A DNA stretch of 64,000 nucleotides from Aeromonas jandaei (GCF_037890695.1 NZ_CP149571.1:2944001-3008000); one strand, 5' to 3'; counted from the stretch's first letter, positions 36,613-47,264 are shown. A program made the numbers and translations. Notes: generated from the sequence alone by a model not told the origin.

Positions 36613-38076
36613 ATGTTCAAACCCAAGCGTTGTGCCTGGTTGATTGCGGCTGCCTGCGCATTGCCAAGTTATAGTGCAATGAGCGCAGCCATGAATATTC
36701 AACCCGATCCGCAGAACCCCGGTGGATATGTTATTGCTGCCTCTGATGTGGCTGCCGTGGAAAAAGCCAAGACAGCCAATCCCATGTATGCAATTTGGGC
36801 CAAGGCGTTGGCGACCCGATCCAATAAAATAGTCGATGCAATTGAACCCGGGCTGGCAAGCAACCCTGACAACGTAAAACGGGTTGAACGGGTATTTCCC
36901 CAGTCGGAATGGGATTATTTAACCCAGATGGCAGCGCCGGAATACACCTATGTCCGGTTCTTGCGTGCTATCGGTAAATTTCCAGCATTTTGCGGGGAAT
37001 ATACTGACGGGCGTGATTCAGATGCGATCTGTAAAAAATCCATCGTGACCGCCTTTGCCCACTTCTCTCAGGAGACGGGGGGCCATATCTCCAAGGACAA
37101 TGTCTCCGACAACCCGTTGGGGCTGGAAGAGTGGCAGCAGGCGCTGGTGCATGTGCGCGAGATGGGCTGGTCAGAGGGACAGACCGGCTACACCACTGGC
37201 TGCGGTCAGAACGACTGGCAAAACAAGAAGTGGCCCTGCAGTACCGGACAAGGCTACTTCGGGCGTGGTGCCAAGCAGCTCTCCTACCACTTCAACTACG
37301 GCGCCTTCTCCGAGGCGATGTTCGATGGCGATGCCTCCGTGCTGCTCAACAACCCGGGGCTGGTGGCGGACTCCTGGCTCAACCTCGCCTCGGCCATCTG
37401 GTTCTTCCTGACGCCACAGGCGCCCAAGCCGGCCATGCTGCACGTGATTGACCGCACCTGGGTACCCTCCAAACGGGAAGTGGATGCCGGCATCGGCTAC
37501 GGCTTTGGCACCACCATCAACGTCATCAATGGCGGCATCGAGTGTGGCGAACAGAACAAGGACAAGGGGCAGCCGGTCAACCGCATTCGCTATTGGGAAG
37601 GGCTGGCCAATCACTACCAGATCCCGGTCAAGGCCGATGAGAAGAATACCTGCTGGCAGCAGACGCCTTATGGCAGCCTCAACCTCAACGGCGCCACCGA
37701 CGTGCTCTACACCAACTGGGATGGCAACTGGAAATACTATCCGGATCGCCCGGGCGGTTACTCCTTCGAGTGTGAGCTGGTAGGCTTCCAGACCGCCTAC
37801 TCGGCGCTGGTGCCGGGCGATTACCAGAAGTGCGTGACCAACTTCTACGGCTCCCACGCCAACTGGCCGAAAGTGCGGGTCGTAGACAAACTGACCCCGC
37901 CGCCGGTCGATCCGAGCGAACCGCCCATCGGTGGCAACCCGGCCTGGGAAGCGACCAAGGTCTATACCGCTGGCAGCAAGGTGAGCTACAAGGGCGCCGT
38001 CTATCAGGCCAAATGGTGGACGCAGGGTGATGATCCAACCAAGGGTGGCCCCTGGGTTGTGGTGCCTGCCAAATAA
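36613..38076 (+). CDS. Secreted GH19 chitinase with chitin-binding domain
   Basis: 487 residues. The signal peptide is about 1-25 (CAWLIAAACALPSYSAMSAA). The GH19 domain is about 85-415, with the catalytic-Glu region FAHFSQETGGH (about 149-159), GQGYFGRGAKQLSYHFNYG (about 214-232) and NVINGGIECG. A proline-rich linker (TPPPVDPSEPPIGG) leads to a C-terminal type 5/12 carbohydrate-binding module (WEATKVYTAGSKVSYKGAVYQAKWW). It hydrolyses chitin outside the cell. It adjoins an IS-rich patch, but its GC content rises to the chromosomal level within the gene. Confidence 0.93.
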   Translation: MFKPKRCAWLIAAACALPSYSAMSAAMNIQPDPQNPGGYVIAASDVAAVEKAKTANPMYAIWAKALATRSNKIVDAIEPGLASNPDNVKRVERVFPQSEWDYLTQMAAPEYTYVRFLRAIGKFPAFCGEYTDGRDSDAICKKSIVTAFAHFSQETGGHISKDNVSDNPLGLEEWQQALVHVREMGWSEGQTGYTTGCGQNDWQNKKWPCSTGQGYFGRGAKQLSYHFNYGAFSEAMFDGDASVLLNNPGLVADSWLNLASAIWFFLTPQAPKPAMLHVIDRTWVPSKREVDAGIGYGFGTTINVINGGIECGEQNKDKGQPVNRIRYWEGLANHYQIPVKADEKNTCWQQTPYGSLNLNGATDVLYTNWDGNWKYYPDRPGGYSFECELVGFQTAYSALVPGDYQKCVTNFYGSHANWPKVRVVDKLTPPPVDPSEPPIGGNPAWEATKVYTAGSKVSYKGAVYQAKWWTQGDDPTKGGPWVVVPAK

Positions 38077-38544
38077 GATGGTGTAATTTAACTCCCAAAG
38101 AGGAGAGGGAGGGTAACTCCTTCTCCTCGTTAATTACCAACAGTGCATCACTGAATATTATCTTGTATTCTTAATGGTTCTTTTGTTCTAACTGATAAGG
38201 TTAAATTTTATTTTGAAATTTATATTAAGTAGTGTTTGGTTAAAGTTTAAAAACAACAATTTTATATGCGGGTTTGTCAGTCCCATAAGCAGAAACATTC
38301 TGACAAGCGTGTGCGTTACGGCCTAATTCCTTTTCCATCATTAAATGAATCATCTCGTTGCGAATAAGGGGCCATCTTCTCTATTAGTAAATTGTCATTT
38401 ATCACCGAAATGGTGAGGTCTTGCTATATCACTCAGCTTTATCTCGACACTTTGTCGCTTATTCCATTGAGAAAATTGATGTGAACGATCGGTTTATATT
38501 GGTAAGCTCTTTGGCTTATGCAAAATTGCAACAAAGGGGGCAAG
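38077..38544. other. AT-rich intergenic region without a supported gene
   Basis: About 470 bases of low-GC sequence after the chitinase gene. A weak GAGGAGA/TCTCCTC hairpin right after the stop (about 38099-38128) may act as its terminator, but it lacks a strong T tract. No gene or RNA is recognised in the rest. Confidence 0.5.
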
Positions 38545-38931
38545 ATGAAGGGCGGTTGTCATTGCGGGGTGATCCGTTATGAGGTGTTGACTGCACCTTT
38601 TGCGGCCGATTTTTGTCACTGTCGGGATTGCCAGCGCACCACGGGGGCACCGGTCGGGGCCTGGATGGACTTTCGCGCCGCACAGGTAGAATGGCTTTGC
38701 GGCAGACCGACCGAGTATGCGTCTTCAGACTTTATCCGCCGGGGATTTTGCGTCGAGTGTGGCTCCACCCTCACGTATCGCAGCACCCAGTACCCTGAGT
38801 ATCTCACGTTGGCCATCGCCTCCCTCGATAATCCGGATGCTGTTGCGCCAACCTACCACATCCATACCGACAGCCAGCTGCCCTGGTTGCCGATCCAGGA
38901 CGAGCATCCCCGTTATCGCAAAGGGAAGTAA
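38545..38931 (+). CDS. GFA family zinc protein
   Basis: 128 residues with the Gfa/CENP-V fold zinc sites: GGCHCGVIRYEV (residues 3-14), FCHCRDCQRTTGAPVG (about 24-39) and GFCVECGSTLTYRS (about 67-80). Relatives bind glutathione-formaldehyde adducts or small thiol compounds; the activity of this member is unknown. The ATG at 38545 is preceded by GGGGGC; nine further in-frame codons lie upstream. A phosphatase gene follows after 31 bases. Confidence 0.88.
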   Translation: MKGGCHCGVIRYEVLTAPFAADFCHCRDCQRTTGAPVGAWMDFRAAQVEWLCGRPTEYASSDFIRRGFCVECGSTLTYRSTQYPEYLTLAIASLDNPDAVAPTYHIHTDSQLPWLPIQDEHPRYRKGK

Positions 38932-38962
38932 AACCAGGGTAGCCCCAACAAAGGAGGTTGGC

Positions 38963-39580
38963 ATGGAGCTGGTCGTTATCCGCCATGGCGAGACGCAAGC
39001 CAATGCGGAAGGACGGTATCAGGGCGCGCTGGATATCGGGCTTAATGAGAGTGGCCAGAGGCACATTGCCCGATTGGCAGGCGAGATAGCGACTACTCAG
39101 GCCCCGTTCGATCGGCTGCTGGCTTCGCCGCTGCAGCGAACCAGAGAGAGCGCTGCGATCTTCGCTCGCCAGTTGGATTTGCCAGTGGAGCTTGCGCCAG
39201 CCTTTCGTGAGCGGCATGTCGGCCTGTTTGAGGGGGTGACCCAAGCAGAGGCGAAATCGCGTTATCCCGAGCTGTGGGCGCGCAATATTACCCGGCGTTG
39301 GGCAGAGGCTCCTCCCGGCGGTGAAACGCTGAATGAGGTAGTTGCCCGGGTGTCGCAAGGGCTGCTAGAACTGACCTCGAACGCGCAAGGGGAGCGGGTG
39401 CTGCTGGTCGCACACGGGGTCGTCGCCAAGGTGATCCGTGCCGTGACAAGTGCCGGATTTGATGATTTTTTCGATTGGCAGTTGGCCAACGGCGGCATGC
39501 TGACGGTGCATTTTCCGGTACCTTTGGCGCCGGATAAACCTCTGCCATTTTGCAGACCTCCCTCAACCGGTGGACTATGA
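38963..39580 (+). CDS. Histidine phosphatase family protein
   Basis: 205 residues of the phosphoglycerate mutase-like histidine phosphatase superfamily. The phospho-accepting motif VIRHGETQANAEGRYQG is at residues 5-21. SPLQRTRESA (about 55-64) and the second catalytic histidine in LLVAHGVV (about 151-158) follow. It resembles CobC/GpmB-type phosphatases; the substrate cannot be set, and no cobalamin genes are nearby. The ATG at 38963 has AGGAGG six bases upstream. Confidence 0.87.
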   Translation: MELVVIRHGETQANAEGRYQGALDIGLNESGQRHIARLAGEIATTQAPFDRLLASPLQRTRESAAIFARQLDLPVELAPAFRERHVGLFEGVTQAEAKSRYPELWARNITRRWAEAPPGGETLNEVVARVSQGLLELTSNAQGERVLLVAHGVVAKVIRAVTSAGFDDFFDWQLANGGMLTVHFPVPLAPDKPLPFCRPPSTGGL

Positions 39581-39823
39581 GTGAACCGACCGTTGTGACT
39601 CCCGATCATCATTAATCCTGTTGTGCTCACTTTGCATCGTGTTTGCTGGTCATTCGGAGTCTGCTTGACCGCTATCTGAGGGTGATCGGAGGGGGGCATT
39701 GTCGCGGCAAAGCGCTATCGCAAAAAGAGACCTGCCGCGGTAGCAGTGCTCCATTATTTCACCTGTGCAAAAGCGATGGTTAACTCTGTCACGCCAGTGA
39801 AACAATCTATGTATGGGGGCGGG
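39581..39823. other. Convergent intergenic region
   Basis: Together with the terminator and the bases up to 39941, this is about 360 bases between the phosphatase gene and the convergent GGDEF gene. Apart from that terminator I see no gene or repeat. Confidence 0.5.
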
Positions 39824-39855
39824 TAAAAAGCACCACGCCACTCAAGGTGGCGTGG
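39824..39855 (-). terminator. Terminator of the GGDEF gene
   Basis: Minus-strand stem CCACGCCAC/GTGGCGTGG with a five-base loop, then TGCTTTTTA. Confidence 0.82.
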
Positions 39856-39941
39856 CTCCGAACTGGTTGAAATAACTAATGAATGGTTCTTTGCGGTTGG
39901 TCGAGGGGCAAGCCGTCGTGACTGAAGGAGGGGCCGAGCCA

Positions 39942-41237
39942 TCAGGTCGGCTCCGGCTCCTCCTTGCGACAGCAATTGCGCCCCTGTTTCTTGGCTATAT
40001 AGAGGGCGGTGTCGGCTCGTCTGACCATCTTCTCCACGCTGTCGAGGGGGCCTTTGCTGGCGCTTATCCCGATGCTGATGGTGAGTGAGACCTCAAGCGC
40101 CCCGGATAGCGCATGGCGTACCGACTCCACCGCCAGTCTGATCCGCTCGGCGCTGGCCCAGGCCAATTCCAGCGAGGTCTCCGGCAGCAGCACGATAAAC
40201 TCCTCGCCGCCCCAGCGTCCCAGCATGTCCACCTCGCGCAGCTGTTTGCCGATCCGGTTGACTAGACTCAGGATCGCCTGATCCCCCTGCTGGTGGCCAA
40301 AGTTGTCGTTGACCTCCTTGAAGTGATCGATGTCGATCAGCAGCAGGCTCATGGTGTGACCAAAGCGCTGGCAGCGTTGCATCTCGGCGTTGACCAGCTC
40401 ATCGAAACGGCGCCGGTTGGCAATACCGGTCAGGGGATCCGTCGTGGCGGCGACTTTCAGCTCTTCCACCAGTCGCGCCCGTTCGGAGATGTCGCGCAGG
40501 ATGGCGGTCATCTCGGTGGTCTGACCCATATTGATCTTGGCGATGGTCACCTCCAGCGGAAATTCGCTGCCATCGCGGCGCAGCCCTACCACGGAGGCGC
40601 GGGCATGCATGGGGCGTGAATTGATGGGGGAGTTACTGAACGCCTTGAAGTAGCTGTCATGGTTGGCGCGAAACCGTTGCGGCAGCAGGGTCTCCAGCCG
40701 TTTGCCAAGATAGCTCTCGTCGATGCCGAACATCTCGCAGGCGGCGGTATTGATAAGTTCGATCCGCGATTCGCTGCTGACGCTGATGATGCCGTCATAG
40801 GCGGAGTTGACCACAGCTTCAAAACGGCGGCGGCTGGTGGTGAGCGCATCTTCCAGCTGCTTCTTGGCGGTGATGTCGATGGCGGTGACGATGATCCGGT
40901 TGATCCGTGCCTGCTCGGGAATAATGGGGGAGAGGACAAAGCGCCACCAGCTGGTGCGCGACAGGGTATCGATGGGCAGTTCGCTCTCCACCCCGGTCTG
41001 CTGGCTCACGCACTCGTGCATCGGCTGCTCGATGCTGCTGGTGATGTAACGGGGAAACATTTCGTTGAGCCGTTTGCCAATGCAGCCAAGCACCTCGATC
41101 TCGAAGGCTTTGGCGAAGGTGTCGTTGGCTGATACCAGAACAAAGTGGTCATCCTTGTCGAGGCTGAATACCGCCACGGCGGCACCGATGGCGTCGAGGG
41201 ATGACTTGATGTCGGCATGGGAGCCTCGTGTAAACAT
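39942..41237 (-). CDS. PAS-PAS-GGDEF diguanylate cyclase
   Basis: 431 residues. Two PAS domains (about 10-125 and 135-255) precede a GGDEF domain (about 265-425). The active-site motif is intact (GRWGGEEF, about 348-355). An RxxD inhibitory site lies five residues upstream (REVDMLGRWGGEEF), so product inhibition is expected. It makes cyclic di-GMP from two GTP, controlling motility and biofilm. No membrane helices are seen, so it should be cytosolic. PAS ligands are unknown. Confidence 0.92.
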   Translation of the reverse strand: MFTRGSHADIKSSLDAIGAAVAVFSLDKDDHFVLVSANDTFAKAFEIEVLGCIGKRLNEMFPRYITSSIEQPMHECVSQQTGVESELPIDTLSRTSWWRFVLSPIIPEQARINRIIVTAIDITAKKQLEDALTTSRRRFEAVVNSAYDGIISVSSESRIELINTAACEMFGIDESYLGKRLETLLPQRFRANHDSYFKAFSNSPINSRPMHARASVVGLRRDGSEFPLEVTIAKINMGQTTEMTAILRDISERARLVEELKVAATTDPLTGIANRRRFDELVNAEMQRCQRFGHTMSLLLIDIDHFKEVNDNFGHQQGDQAILSLVNRIGKQLREVDMLGRWGGEEFIVLLPETSLELAWASAERIRLAVESVRHALSGALEVSLTISIGISASKGPLDSVEKMVRRADTALYIAKKQGRNCCRKEEPEPT

Positions 41238-41294
41238 GCAACCTCCACTGTCAATAACGTATTGATATTCAGTATAGGTTGCCTATTTTACGAG

Positions 41295-41819
41295 CTACTC
41301 CTCGATATCCAGCAAGACCAGAATGGCGCTGTCGCCGCCCCATTCGCGCGGAGCCTGATGGAAGGCACGTACGTTGGGGTGCTGGGCCAGCCAGCTCGGA
41401 ATGCGCTGTTTGAGGATATGTTTGCCGATGCCGTGCATCACCGAGGCGACGTGAATGTTCTCTTTTTGGCAGAGGGTGAGCAGGGCCGCCAGCTCCTGTT
41501 TGGCCTGATGCTGGTTCATGCCGTGCAGATCGAGGTAGATCTCCGGCGGATAACTGCCCCGCTTGAGCTTTTTCAGCTCGAATTTCGACACATCTTCGCG
41601 CACGTAACGGGTCGGGCCATCGTCCTCGAGATGGGGCTGATACTCATCGCTGAAATAGTGGTCAACCCCAAGGGATTCGCGGCTTTCGCGCATTTCGCGT
41701 TTCTGCTTGACCGGGCGTAACTCGGCCCTTATGGTATCTTGCTTGATTTTCCGGGTACCTTTTATCGCATCGCGGAACAGCTGGGTTTCCTCGTCTGTCG
41801 GTGAGGGCGTTTTTTTCAT
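41295..41819 (-). CDS. smrB: Ribosome rescue factor SmrB
   Basis: 174 residues. The C-terminal Smr endonuclease domain has [15 protein letters not shown] (about residues 95-109) and the HGIGKHILK loop (about 128-136). SmrB cleaves mRNA at collided ribosomes, allowing tmRNA rescue. The N-terminal basic helix ([20 protein letters not shown]) is the ribosome-contacting part in E. coli. It is divergent from prmB as in E. coli, with only 65 bases between the starts. Confidence 0.95.
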   Translation of the reverse strand: MKKTPSPTDEETQLFRDAIKGTRKIKQDTIRAELRPVKQKREMRESRESLGVDHYFSDEYQPHLEDDGPTRYVREDVSKFELKKLKRGSYPPEIYLDLHGMNQHQAKQELAALLTLCQKENIHVASVMHGIGKHILKQRIPSWLAQHPNVRAFHQAPREWGGDSAILVLLDIEE

Positions 41820-41884
41820 CAGGTACTCGTCTTGCTCGCTGTATAAAATTCTCGGGCCGGATATTACTCGACTTGGAGGTGGAT

Positions 41885-42820
41885 TTGGACAAGATATTTA
41901 TCGATGAGGTGGTTGCCGAGATGCACACCATCCAGGACATGTTGCGCTGGGCCATGAGTCGTTTCAACGACGCCGGTATCTTCTACGGACATGGTACCGA
42001 CAACGCCTGGGATGAGGCTGTGCAGCTGGTACTGCCCGCGTTGCATCTGCCGCCGGACGTGGATCCGGCGATGCGCCACTCCCGTCTCACCAGCAGCGAG
42101 CGTCACCGGATTGCCGAACTGATCGTGCGCCGGGTGCAGGAGCGTGTTCCCGCGCCCTATCTCACCAACAAGGCCTGGTATGCCGGTTGGGAGTTCTACG
42201 TTGACGAGCGGGTACTCATTCCCCGTTCTCCCATCGCCGAGATGGTGGCCAACCGCTTCGCGCCGTTCCTCAAACAGGAGCCGACCCGGATCATGGATCT
42301 CTGCACTGGCTCCGGTTGCATCGCCATCATCATGGCTCATGAGTTCCCGGACGCCGAGGTTGACGCCATCGACATCAGCGTCGATGCCCTGAATGTGGCC
42401 GAGCGCAACATCAACGATCACGGGCTGGAGCAGCAGGTTATCCCGATCCGCTCCGATCTGTTCCGCGATCTGCCGGAGGGCGACAAGTACGATCTCATCG
42501 TCTCCAACCCGCCCTACGTGGATTCCGAAGATATGTCGGATCTGCCGGACGAGTTCCGTCACGAGCCGGAGCTGGCGCTCGCCTCCGGCAGCGATGGCCT
42601 CAAGCTCACCAAGCGCCTGCTGGCCAATGCGGCCGACTTCCTCAAGGATGACGGCGTGCTGGTGGTCGAGGTGGGCAACAGCATGATCCATCTGGAATCC
42701 CAGTTCCCCGAGATCCCCTTTACCTGGGTAGAGTTCGAGAACGGCGGCCACGGTGTGTTCGTGATGACGCGCAACGAGCTGGTGCAGTATCAGGATCATT
42801 TTGCCATCTACAAGAACTAA
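41885..42820 (+). CDS. prmB: 50S ribosomal protein L3 glutamine methyltransferase
   Basis: 311 residues. It methylates a glutamine of ribosomal protein L3 using SAM. SAM motif I is [12 protein letters not shown] (about residues 138-149), and the class-defining NPPY is in [18 protein letters not shown] (about 208-225). The start is TTG at 41885, chosen because GGAGG lies five bases upstream and the protein then begins (M)DKIFIDE like E. coli. aroC follows 12 bases after the stop, as in other gammaproteobacteria. Confidence 0.96.
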   Translation: MDKIFIDEVVAEMHTIQDMLRWAMSRFNDAGIFYGHGTDNAWDEAVQLVLPALHLPPDVDPAMRHSRLTSSERHRIAELIVRRVQERVPAPYLTNKAWYAGWEFYVDERVLIPRSPIAEMVANRFAPFLKQEPTRIMDLCTGSGCIAIIMAHEFPDAEVDAIDISVDALNVAERNINDHGLEQQVIPIRSDLFRDLPEGDKYDLIVSNPPYVDSEDMSDLPDEFRHEPELALASGSDGLKLTKRLLANAADFLKDDGVLVVEVGNSMIHLESQFPEIPFTWVEFENGGHGVFVMTRNELVQYQDHFAIYKN

Positions 42821-42832
42821 GCAGGAGCGCCT

Positions 42833-43921
42833 ATGGCAGGGAACAGTTTTGGCCAACTCTTTCGGGTAACCACCTTTGGCGAGAGCCACGGTCTGGCGCT
42901 GGGCGCCGTGGTCGATGGCTGCCCGCCGGGGCTGGAAATCAGCGAAGCGGATCTGCAGGGGGATCTCGATCGGCGCAAGCCCGGCACCTCCCGTTACACC
43001 ACGCCGCGCCGCGAGCCGGATGAGGTAAAGATCCTATCCGGGGTGTTTGAGGGCAGGACCACCGGTACTTCCATTGGGCTCTTGATCGAGAATACCGATC
43101 AGCGCTCCAAGGACTACTCCGACATCAAGGATCTGTTCCGCCCGGGCCATGCTGACTACACCTACCACCAGAAGTATGGTCAGCGCGACTATCGTGGCGG
43201 CGGTCGCTCCTCCGCCCGCGAAACCGCGATGCGGGTGGCAGCGGGTGCCATTGCCAAGAAGTACCTCAAACAGGTGCACGGTATCGAGATCACCGGTTTT
43301 CTCTCCCAGCTTGGCCCCATCAAGGCCGAGGCGTTTGATGCCGCGCAGATCGAGCAGAATCCCTTCTTCTTCCCCGATGCGGGCAAGCTGGAAGCGCTCG
43401 ATCAATACATGCGTGACCTGAAGAAAGAGGGCAACAGCATTGGTGCCAAGGTGCAGGTCATCGCGCGCAATGTGCCGGTGGGCCTCGGTGAGCCGGTGTT
43501 TGACCGCCTCGATGCCGACATCGCCCACGCCATGATGGGCATCAATGCGGTTAAAGGGGTGGAGATCGGTGACGGCTTTGCGGTGGTGGAGCAAAAAGGC
43601 TCCGAGCACCGTGACGAGATGACTCCGGCCGGCTTTGCCAGCAACCATGCGGGCGGCATTCTGGGCGGCATCTCATCCGGGCAGGATATCGTGGTGAGCT
43701 TAGGCTTAAAGCCTACCTCCAGCATCACTGTGCCGGGCAAGACCATCACCACAGAGGGTGAGGCTACCGAGATGATCACCAAGGGGCGCCACGATCCGTG
43801 CGTCGGCATCCGTGCCGTGCCCATCGCCGAGGCGATGCTGGCGCTGGTACTGATGGATCATCTGTTGCGTCACCGCGCCCAGAATCAGGGCGTATTGACC
43901 CAGACGCCGCAACTGCGCTGA
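42833..43921 (+). CDS. aroC: Chorismate synthase
   Basis: 362 residues. It converts EPSP to chorismate using reduced FMN, the last step of the shikimate pathway. The signatures are [19 protein letters not shown] (about residues 12-30), [16 protein letters not shown] (about 119-134) and [18 protein letters not shown]. It lies 12 bases downstream of prmB and is probably cotranscribed with it. A bidirectional terminator follows. Confidence 0.98.
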   Translation: MAGNSFGQLFRVTTFGESHGLALGAVVDGCPPGLEISEADLQGDLDRRKPGTSRYTTPRREPDEVKILSGVFEGRTTGTSIGLLIENTDQRSKDYSDIKDLFRPGHADYTYHQKYGQRDYRGGGRSSARETAMRVAAGAIAKKYLKQVHGIEITGFLSQLGPIKAEAFDAAQIEQNPFFFPDAGKLEALDQYMRDLKKEGNSIGAKVQVIARNVPVGLGEPVFDRLDADIAHAMMGINAVKGVEIGDGFAVVEQKGSEHRDEMTPAGFASNHAGGILGGISSGQDIVVSLGLKPTSSITVPGKTITTEGEATEMITKGRHDPCVGIRAVPIAEAMLALVLMDHLLRHRAQNQGVLTQTPQLR

Positions 43922-43968
43922 TCGGCATAACGACCAACTGGCTGATCAACGCTTGATTGGCCAGCGTG

Positions 43969-43999
43969 AAAAAGGCGACCTTTGGGTCGCCTTTTTGTT
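43969..43999. terminator. Bidirectional terminator after aroC
   Basis: A twelve-base-pair stem AAAAAGGCGACC/GGTCGCCTTTTT with loop TTTG. It serves aroC and the convergent binding-protein gene. Confidence 0.93.
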
Positions 44000-44012
44000 T
44001 TGTCTGTTCGGG

Positions 44013-44828
44013 TTAATGCAGCGGGGGCTCATCGCCATCGGGGGCGGCGCTCAGGCGGCATGTGGGGGGCGGAAAGTTGCGATCGGTTTTGGGCAGGGTG
44101 GCGATCGCCTTGTCGATGCTGACGAGCTGCTCATCGCTGATGCTCTCTTTGGCAAACATCAGGCTGACCGGCTGGTGGTGGAGCAGCAACTGGCAGCTGA
44201 TAAAGCCGCTGGCGCCGAGCTGGTCGAGGCGATAACGGGCGTATTGCCACTCCATGATGACACCGTCGAGGCGGCGGGCAAGCAGCAGATCGATCAGCCG
44301 GTCGTCGGCGTTGTACTCGGTTACCTCCTTGAGTGCCGGGCAGTTTTCCAACTGCTGCATCGGTCGGGTGCCGCGCAGCTTGCCGATCTTGAGCCCCTTG
44401 GCGTTGCACAGCGCAGAGAGGGTCGGGTAACCGGCCCAGCGATCCTGCTGGCCGGGAATGGGATCGTTGCTGAGCAGCACGTAGGCGCTGTGGCGATAGG
44501 GGGCGGAGAAGCGGGCGTATTGCTCGCGCTCCGGCAGCGCCAGCGCACCCATCGCTATATCAAGTTGGCCATGCTCCACCAGATGGAGTGCCCGGGCCCA
44601 GGGAATTTCACGAAATTTGGGGGTGAAACCCGCCTTGGTGAGGATTTGGCGGGTCAGGCTGATATCGAGCCCGGCCAGTTCCCCTTTATTGTTGAGCTGA
44701 CTGAAGGGGGGCCAGTGGCTCCAGGCCACGGTGAGAACCTGCTTGTCGGCTTGTGCCGGCATCGCCCACAACAGCAGCAGGGCAAGCCAGAGTGGCCATC
44801 TCATGGGAAAGCCTGATTGCCTCTTCAT
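44013..44828 (-). CDS. Periplasmic substrate-binding protein (SBP family 3-like)
   Basis: 271 residues. The signal peptide MKRQSGFPMRWPLWLALLLL...AMPAQA ends near residue 27. The mature part has the family 3 pattern: VAWSHWPPFSQLNNKGELAG (about 32-51), LDIAMGALALPEREQYARFS and GLKIGKLRGTRPM. There are no permease or ATPase genes nearby, so it may be a solitary sensor or an orphan binding protein. The ATG at 44828 follows GAGG. The last 20 residues are polar and carry no motif. Confidence 0.82.
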   Translation of the reverse strand: MKRQSGFPMRWPLWLALLLLWAMPAQADKQVLTVAWSHWPPFSQLNNKGELAGLDISLTRQILTKAGFTPKFREIPWARALHLVEHGQLDIAMGALALPEREQYARFSAPYRHSAYVLLSNDPIPGQQDRWAGYPTLSALCNAKGLKIGKLRGTRPMQQLENCPALKEVTEYNADDRLIDLLLARRLDGVIMEWQYARYRLDQLGASGFISCQLLLHHQPVSLMFAKESISDEQLVSIDKAIATLPKTDRNFPPPTCRLSAAPDGDEPPLH

Positions 44829-45168
44829 ATAAACCTCATCATCCCTGATCTTTTTGATCTCAGTGCCTTGCTGACAACAGAGTGTTTTTATTGTGTCTGA
44901 TGTTAATAGGGCAGTAGTAAAAGATCGGATAAACGGGAGCAATTGGGGCAGGGAAGGCGGGATTTTCTCCTCGTGCTGGGAGGAACATCACATTTTTCTC
45001 GTTTCTCCTCAATAACTCCGCTAGACTGCGCCCCTATTCTTTCCCCTTTGCTCTGCTCCCCGGGGAAATCGTTGTGTTCTCAACAGGCCCGAGTCTGGCG
45101 AGATGGCATCGGCTCAGCAGAGGAGCCCCATCCCGGATTGTCGGCGCCCCTATCCCTAGCAGGTAACT
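44829..45168. other. Divergent promoter region
   Basis: 340 bases between the divergent binding-protein gene and rhlE. It is AT-rich near 44880-45030, so promoters for both are expected. The rhlE leader is long, as in many RNA helicase genes, but I see no named regulatory element. Confidence 0.45.
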
Positions 45169-46572
45169 ATGAGTTTTACTTCCCTCGGTCTGGCCGAACC
45201 CTTGTTGCGTGCCGTTGCCGAACAAGGCTACGACACCCCGTCTCCCATTCAGCAGCAAGCGATCCCCGCCGTTCTGGCTGGCCGCGATCTGATGGCGGCG
45301 GCCCAAACAGGGACCGGCAAGACCGCAGGCTTTACCCTGCCGATGCTGCAACGTCTGATGGAGAGCAAGCGCAAGGTCTCTCCGAACCGCGTCCGTGCGC
45401 TGGTAGTGACCCCGACGCGCGAGCTGGCCGCCCAGGTGGGCGAGAGCGTGCGCAACTACGGCAAGCATCTGCCCCTGCGCAGCCATGTGGTATTTGGTGG
45501 CGTGAGCATCAACCCGCAGATGATGGCGACCCGCCGTGGTCTGGACGTGCTGGTGGCCTGTCCGGGCCGTCTGATCGATCTCTACAACCAGAATGCCGTC
45601 AAGTTTGACGAGGTGGAGATCCTGGTACTGGACGAAGCGGATCGCATGCTCGACATGGGCTTTATCCGCGACATCCGCCGCATCCTGACCCTGCTGCCGA
45701 AGAAGCGCCAGAACCTGCTCTTCTCCGCCACCTTCGCCGATGAAATTCGCGAGCTGGCCACTGGCCTGCTGGACAACCCGGCAGTGATCGAAGTCGCCCC
45801 GCGCAACAGCACCGCCGAGCGTATCGAGCAGCTGGTGCACCCGTGCGACAAGGCCAACAAGATTGCCCTGCTGAGCCACCTCATCTCCAGCAACAACTGG
45901 CAGCAGGTGCTGGTCTTTACCCGCACCAAGCACATCGCCAACCGCGTTGCCGAGAAGCTTGAAAAAGACGGCATCAGTGCCGCCGCCATTCACGGCAACA
46001 AGAGCCAGGGTGCCCGTACCCGCGCGCTGGCCGGTTTCAAGGATGGCAGCGTGCGCGTGATGGTGGCGACCGACATCGCGGCCCGTGGCCTCGATATCGA
46101 CAAGCTGCCGCAGGTAGTGAACTTCGAGCTGCCGAACGTGGCGGAAGATTACGTGCACCGTATCGGTCGTACCGGTCGTGCCGGTGCTGCCGGTCACGCC
46201 ATCTCCCTGGTTGCGGCCGATGAAGGGAAACTGATCAAAGCCATCGAGCGTCTGACCAAGCAGAACATCCCCTGCGAGCAGGTGCCCGGCTTCGAAGCGT
46301 CCCGCGAGACCCTCGACAACATCGCCCGTGGTATCGGCGCGCCGCTGCGCAAAGAGCCCCGTGATCCGAGCGAGCAGCGCCGTGCGCCGCGTCCGCAAGG
46401 TCAAGGCCAACGTCAGGGGGCCGCTCGCTCCGGCAACAACGGTGGCAATGCAGGCGCTAACCGCTCCGGCAACGGCGGCAAGCCCAAGCCCCAGGGTGGT
46501 CAGCGTCCGGCTGATGGCGCCGCCAAGCCGGCTCAGGCCCGTCGTCCCCGTCGCGCCAGCCACAACCAGTAA
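45169..46572 (+). CDS. rhlE: DEAD-box RNA helicase RhlE
   Basis: 467 residues. It unwinds RNA during ribosome assembly and RNA turnover. The motifs are the Q motif ([14 protein letters not shown], about 23-36), [12 protein letters not shown] (about 44-55), [18 protein letters not shown] (about 157-168), FSATF and [10 protein letters not shown] (about 325-334). The C-terminus (about 390-467) is a low-complexity Arg/Gly/Gln-rich tail. The subtype is inferred from sequence around the core and the tail. A terminator follows. Confidence 0.92.
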   Translation: MSFTSLGLAEPLLRAVAEQGYDTPSPIQQQAIPAVLAGRDLMAAAQTGTGKTAGFTLPMLQRLMESKRKVSPNRVRALVVTPTRELAAQVGESVRNYGKHLPLRSHVVFGGVSINPQMMATRRGLDVLVACPGRLIDLYNQNAVKFDEVEILVLDEADRMLDMGFIRDIRRILTLLPKKRQNLLFSATFADEIRELATGLLDNPAVIEVAPRNSTAERIEQLVHPCDKANKIALLSHLISSNNWQQVLVFTRTKHIANRVAEKLEKDGISAAAIHGNKSQGARTRALAGFKDGSVRVMVATDIAARGLDIDKLPQVVNFELPNVAEDYVHRIGRTGRAGAAGHAISLVAADEGKLIKAIERLTKQNIPCEQVPGFEASRETLDNIARGIGAPLRKEPRDPSEQRRAPRPQGQGQRQGAARSGNNGGNAGANRSGNGGKPKPQGGQRPADGAAKPAQARRPRRASHNQ

Positions 46573-46611
46573 GGGCAAGGAGAGCCACTCTCCCGCTCTG
46601 AACGGTTAAAC

Positions 46612-46642
46612 GAAAAGCCCTGCCATATCGGCAGGGCTTTTC
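46612..46642. terminator. Terminator after rhlE
   Basis: Stem GAAAAGCCCTGCC/GGCAGGGCTTTTC. It also faces the convergent MAPEG gene. Confidence 0.9.
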
Positions 46643-46685
46643 TATTTCTGCTTCTGCGGCTCCGCGTTTGGTTGACCCGCTCTGG

Positions 46686-47072
46686 TCAGGAGAGCAGGGC
46701 GGTGATCAGGAGACAGGCCGCACTCAGCAAAATGACGGTGAAGGTCAGCCCCATCCCCACTACCCGATAGCGGAAATTCTCCGGCGTGCGGCTCATGCCG
46801 AAGGCGTGACAGAGGCGACCAATCAGCAGGGCACTCCCCAGCAGATGAACCAGCCAGGGGGCATGGCTGCCGGTTTCGACGAAATAGATGAGCAGCAGGG
46901 CGAGGGGGACATATTCGGCAAAGTTGGCGTGCACCCGCATGGCCCGCAGCATGGCGGGATCATCGCCATGGCCGAGCGCCACTTTCTGGCGGTGACGAGT
47001 GCGAATGGTGCGCACGCTGAGCAGGACAAAGAGCAGGGCAAGCAGGGCCGCATAGATGGGCAGTATGGTCAT
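46686..47072 (-). CDS. MAPEG family membrane protein
   Basis: 128 residues with four hydrophobic segments and the MAPEG signature HANFAEYVPLALLLIYFVE (about residues 48-66). An RTPENFRYRVVGMGLTF-type stretch lies near the end. Eukaryotic homologues act in glutathione and eicosanoid metabolism; the bacterial role is uncertain. The ATG at 47072 follows GGGAG. It is similar to E. coli YecN. Confidence 0.88.
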   Translation of the reverse strand: MTILPIYAALLALLFVLLSVRTIRTRHRQKVALGHGDDPAMLRAMRVHANFAEYVPLALLLIYFVETGSHAPWLVHLLGSALLIGRLCHAFGMSRTPENFRYRVVGMGLTFTVILLSAACLLITALLS

Positions 47073-47189
47073 GGTGTAGAGCTCCCGAAGTGATGAATGA
47101 GCATGGATCTGTTGTGTGCTCAATGGCTTGCCCTTGAGGGTAGCAGTAAAGAGGGCTCGGCCATGGCGTCCTGAGCACCCTTGCCGGAT

Positions 47190-47219
47190 AAAAAAGCCCC
47201 GCCGGTCTGGCAGGGCTTG
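47190..47219 (-). terminator. Terminator of the NTF2-like gene
   Basis: Minus-strand AAGCCCTGCC with a GGCGGGGCTT partner, then TTTTTT. Confidence 0.82.
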
Positions 47220-47264
47220 TTGTCGGGTTTTAGGTGGCGTGCTCTGTCAGCTGCACTTCGCCAG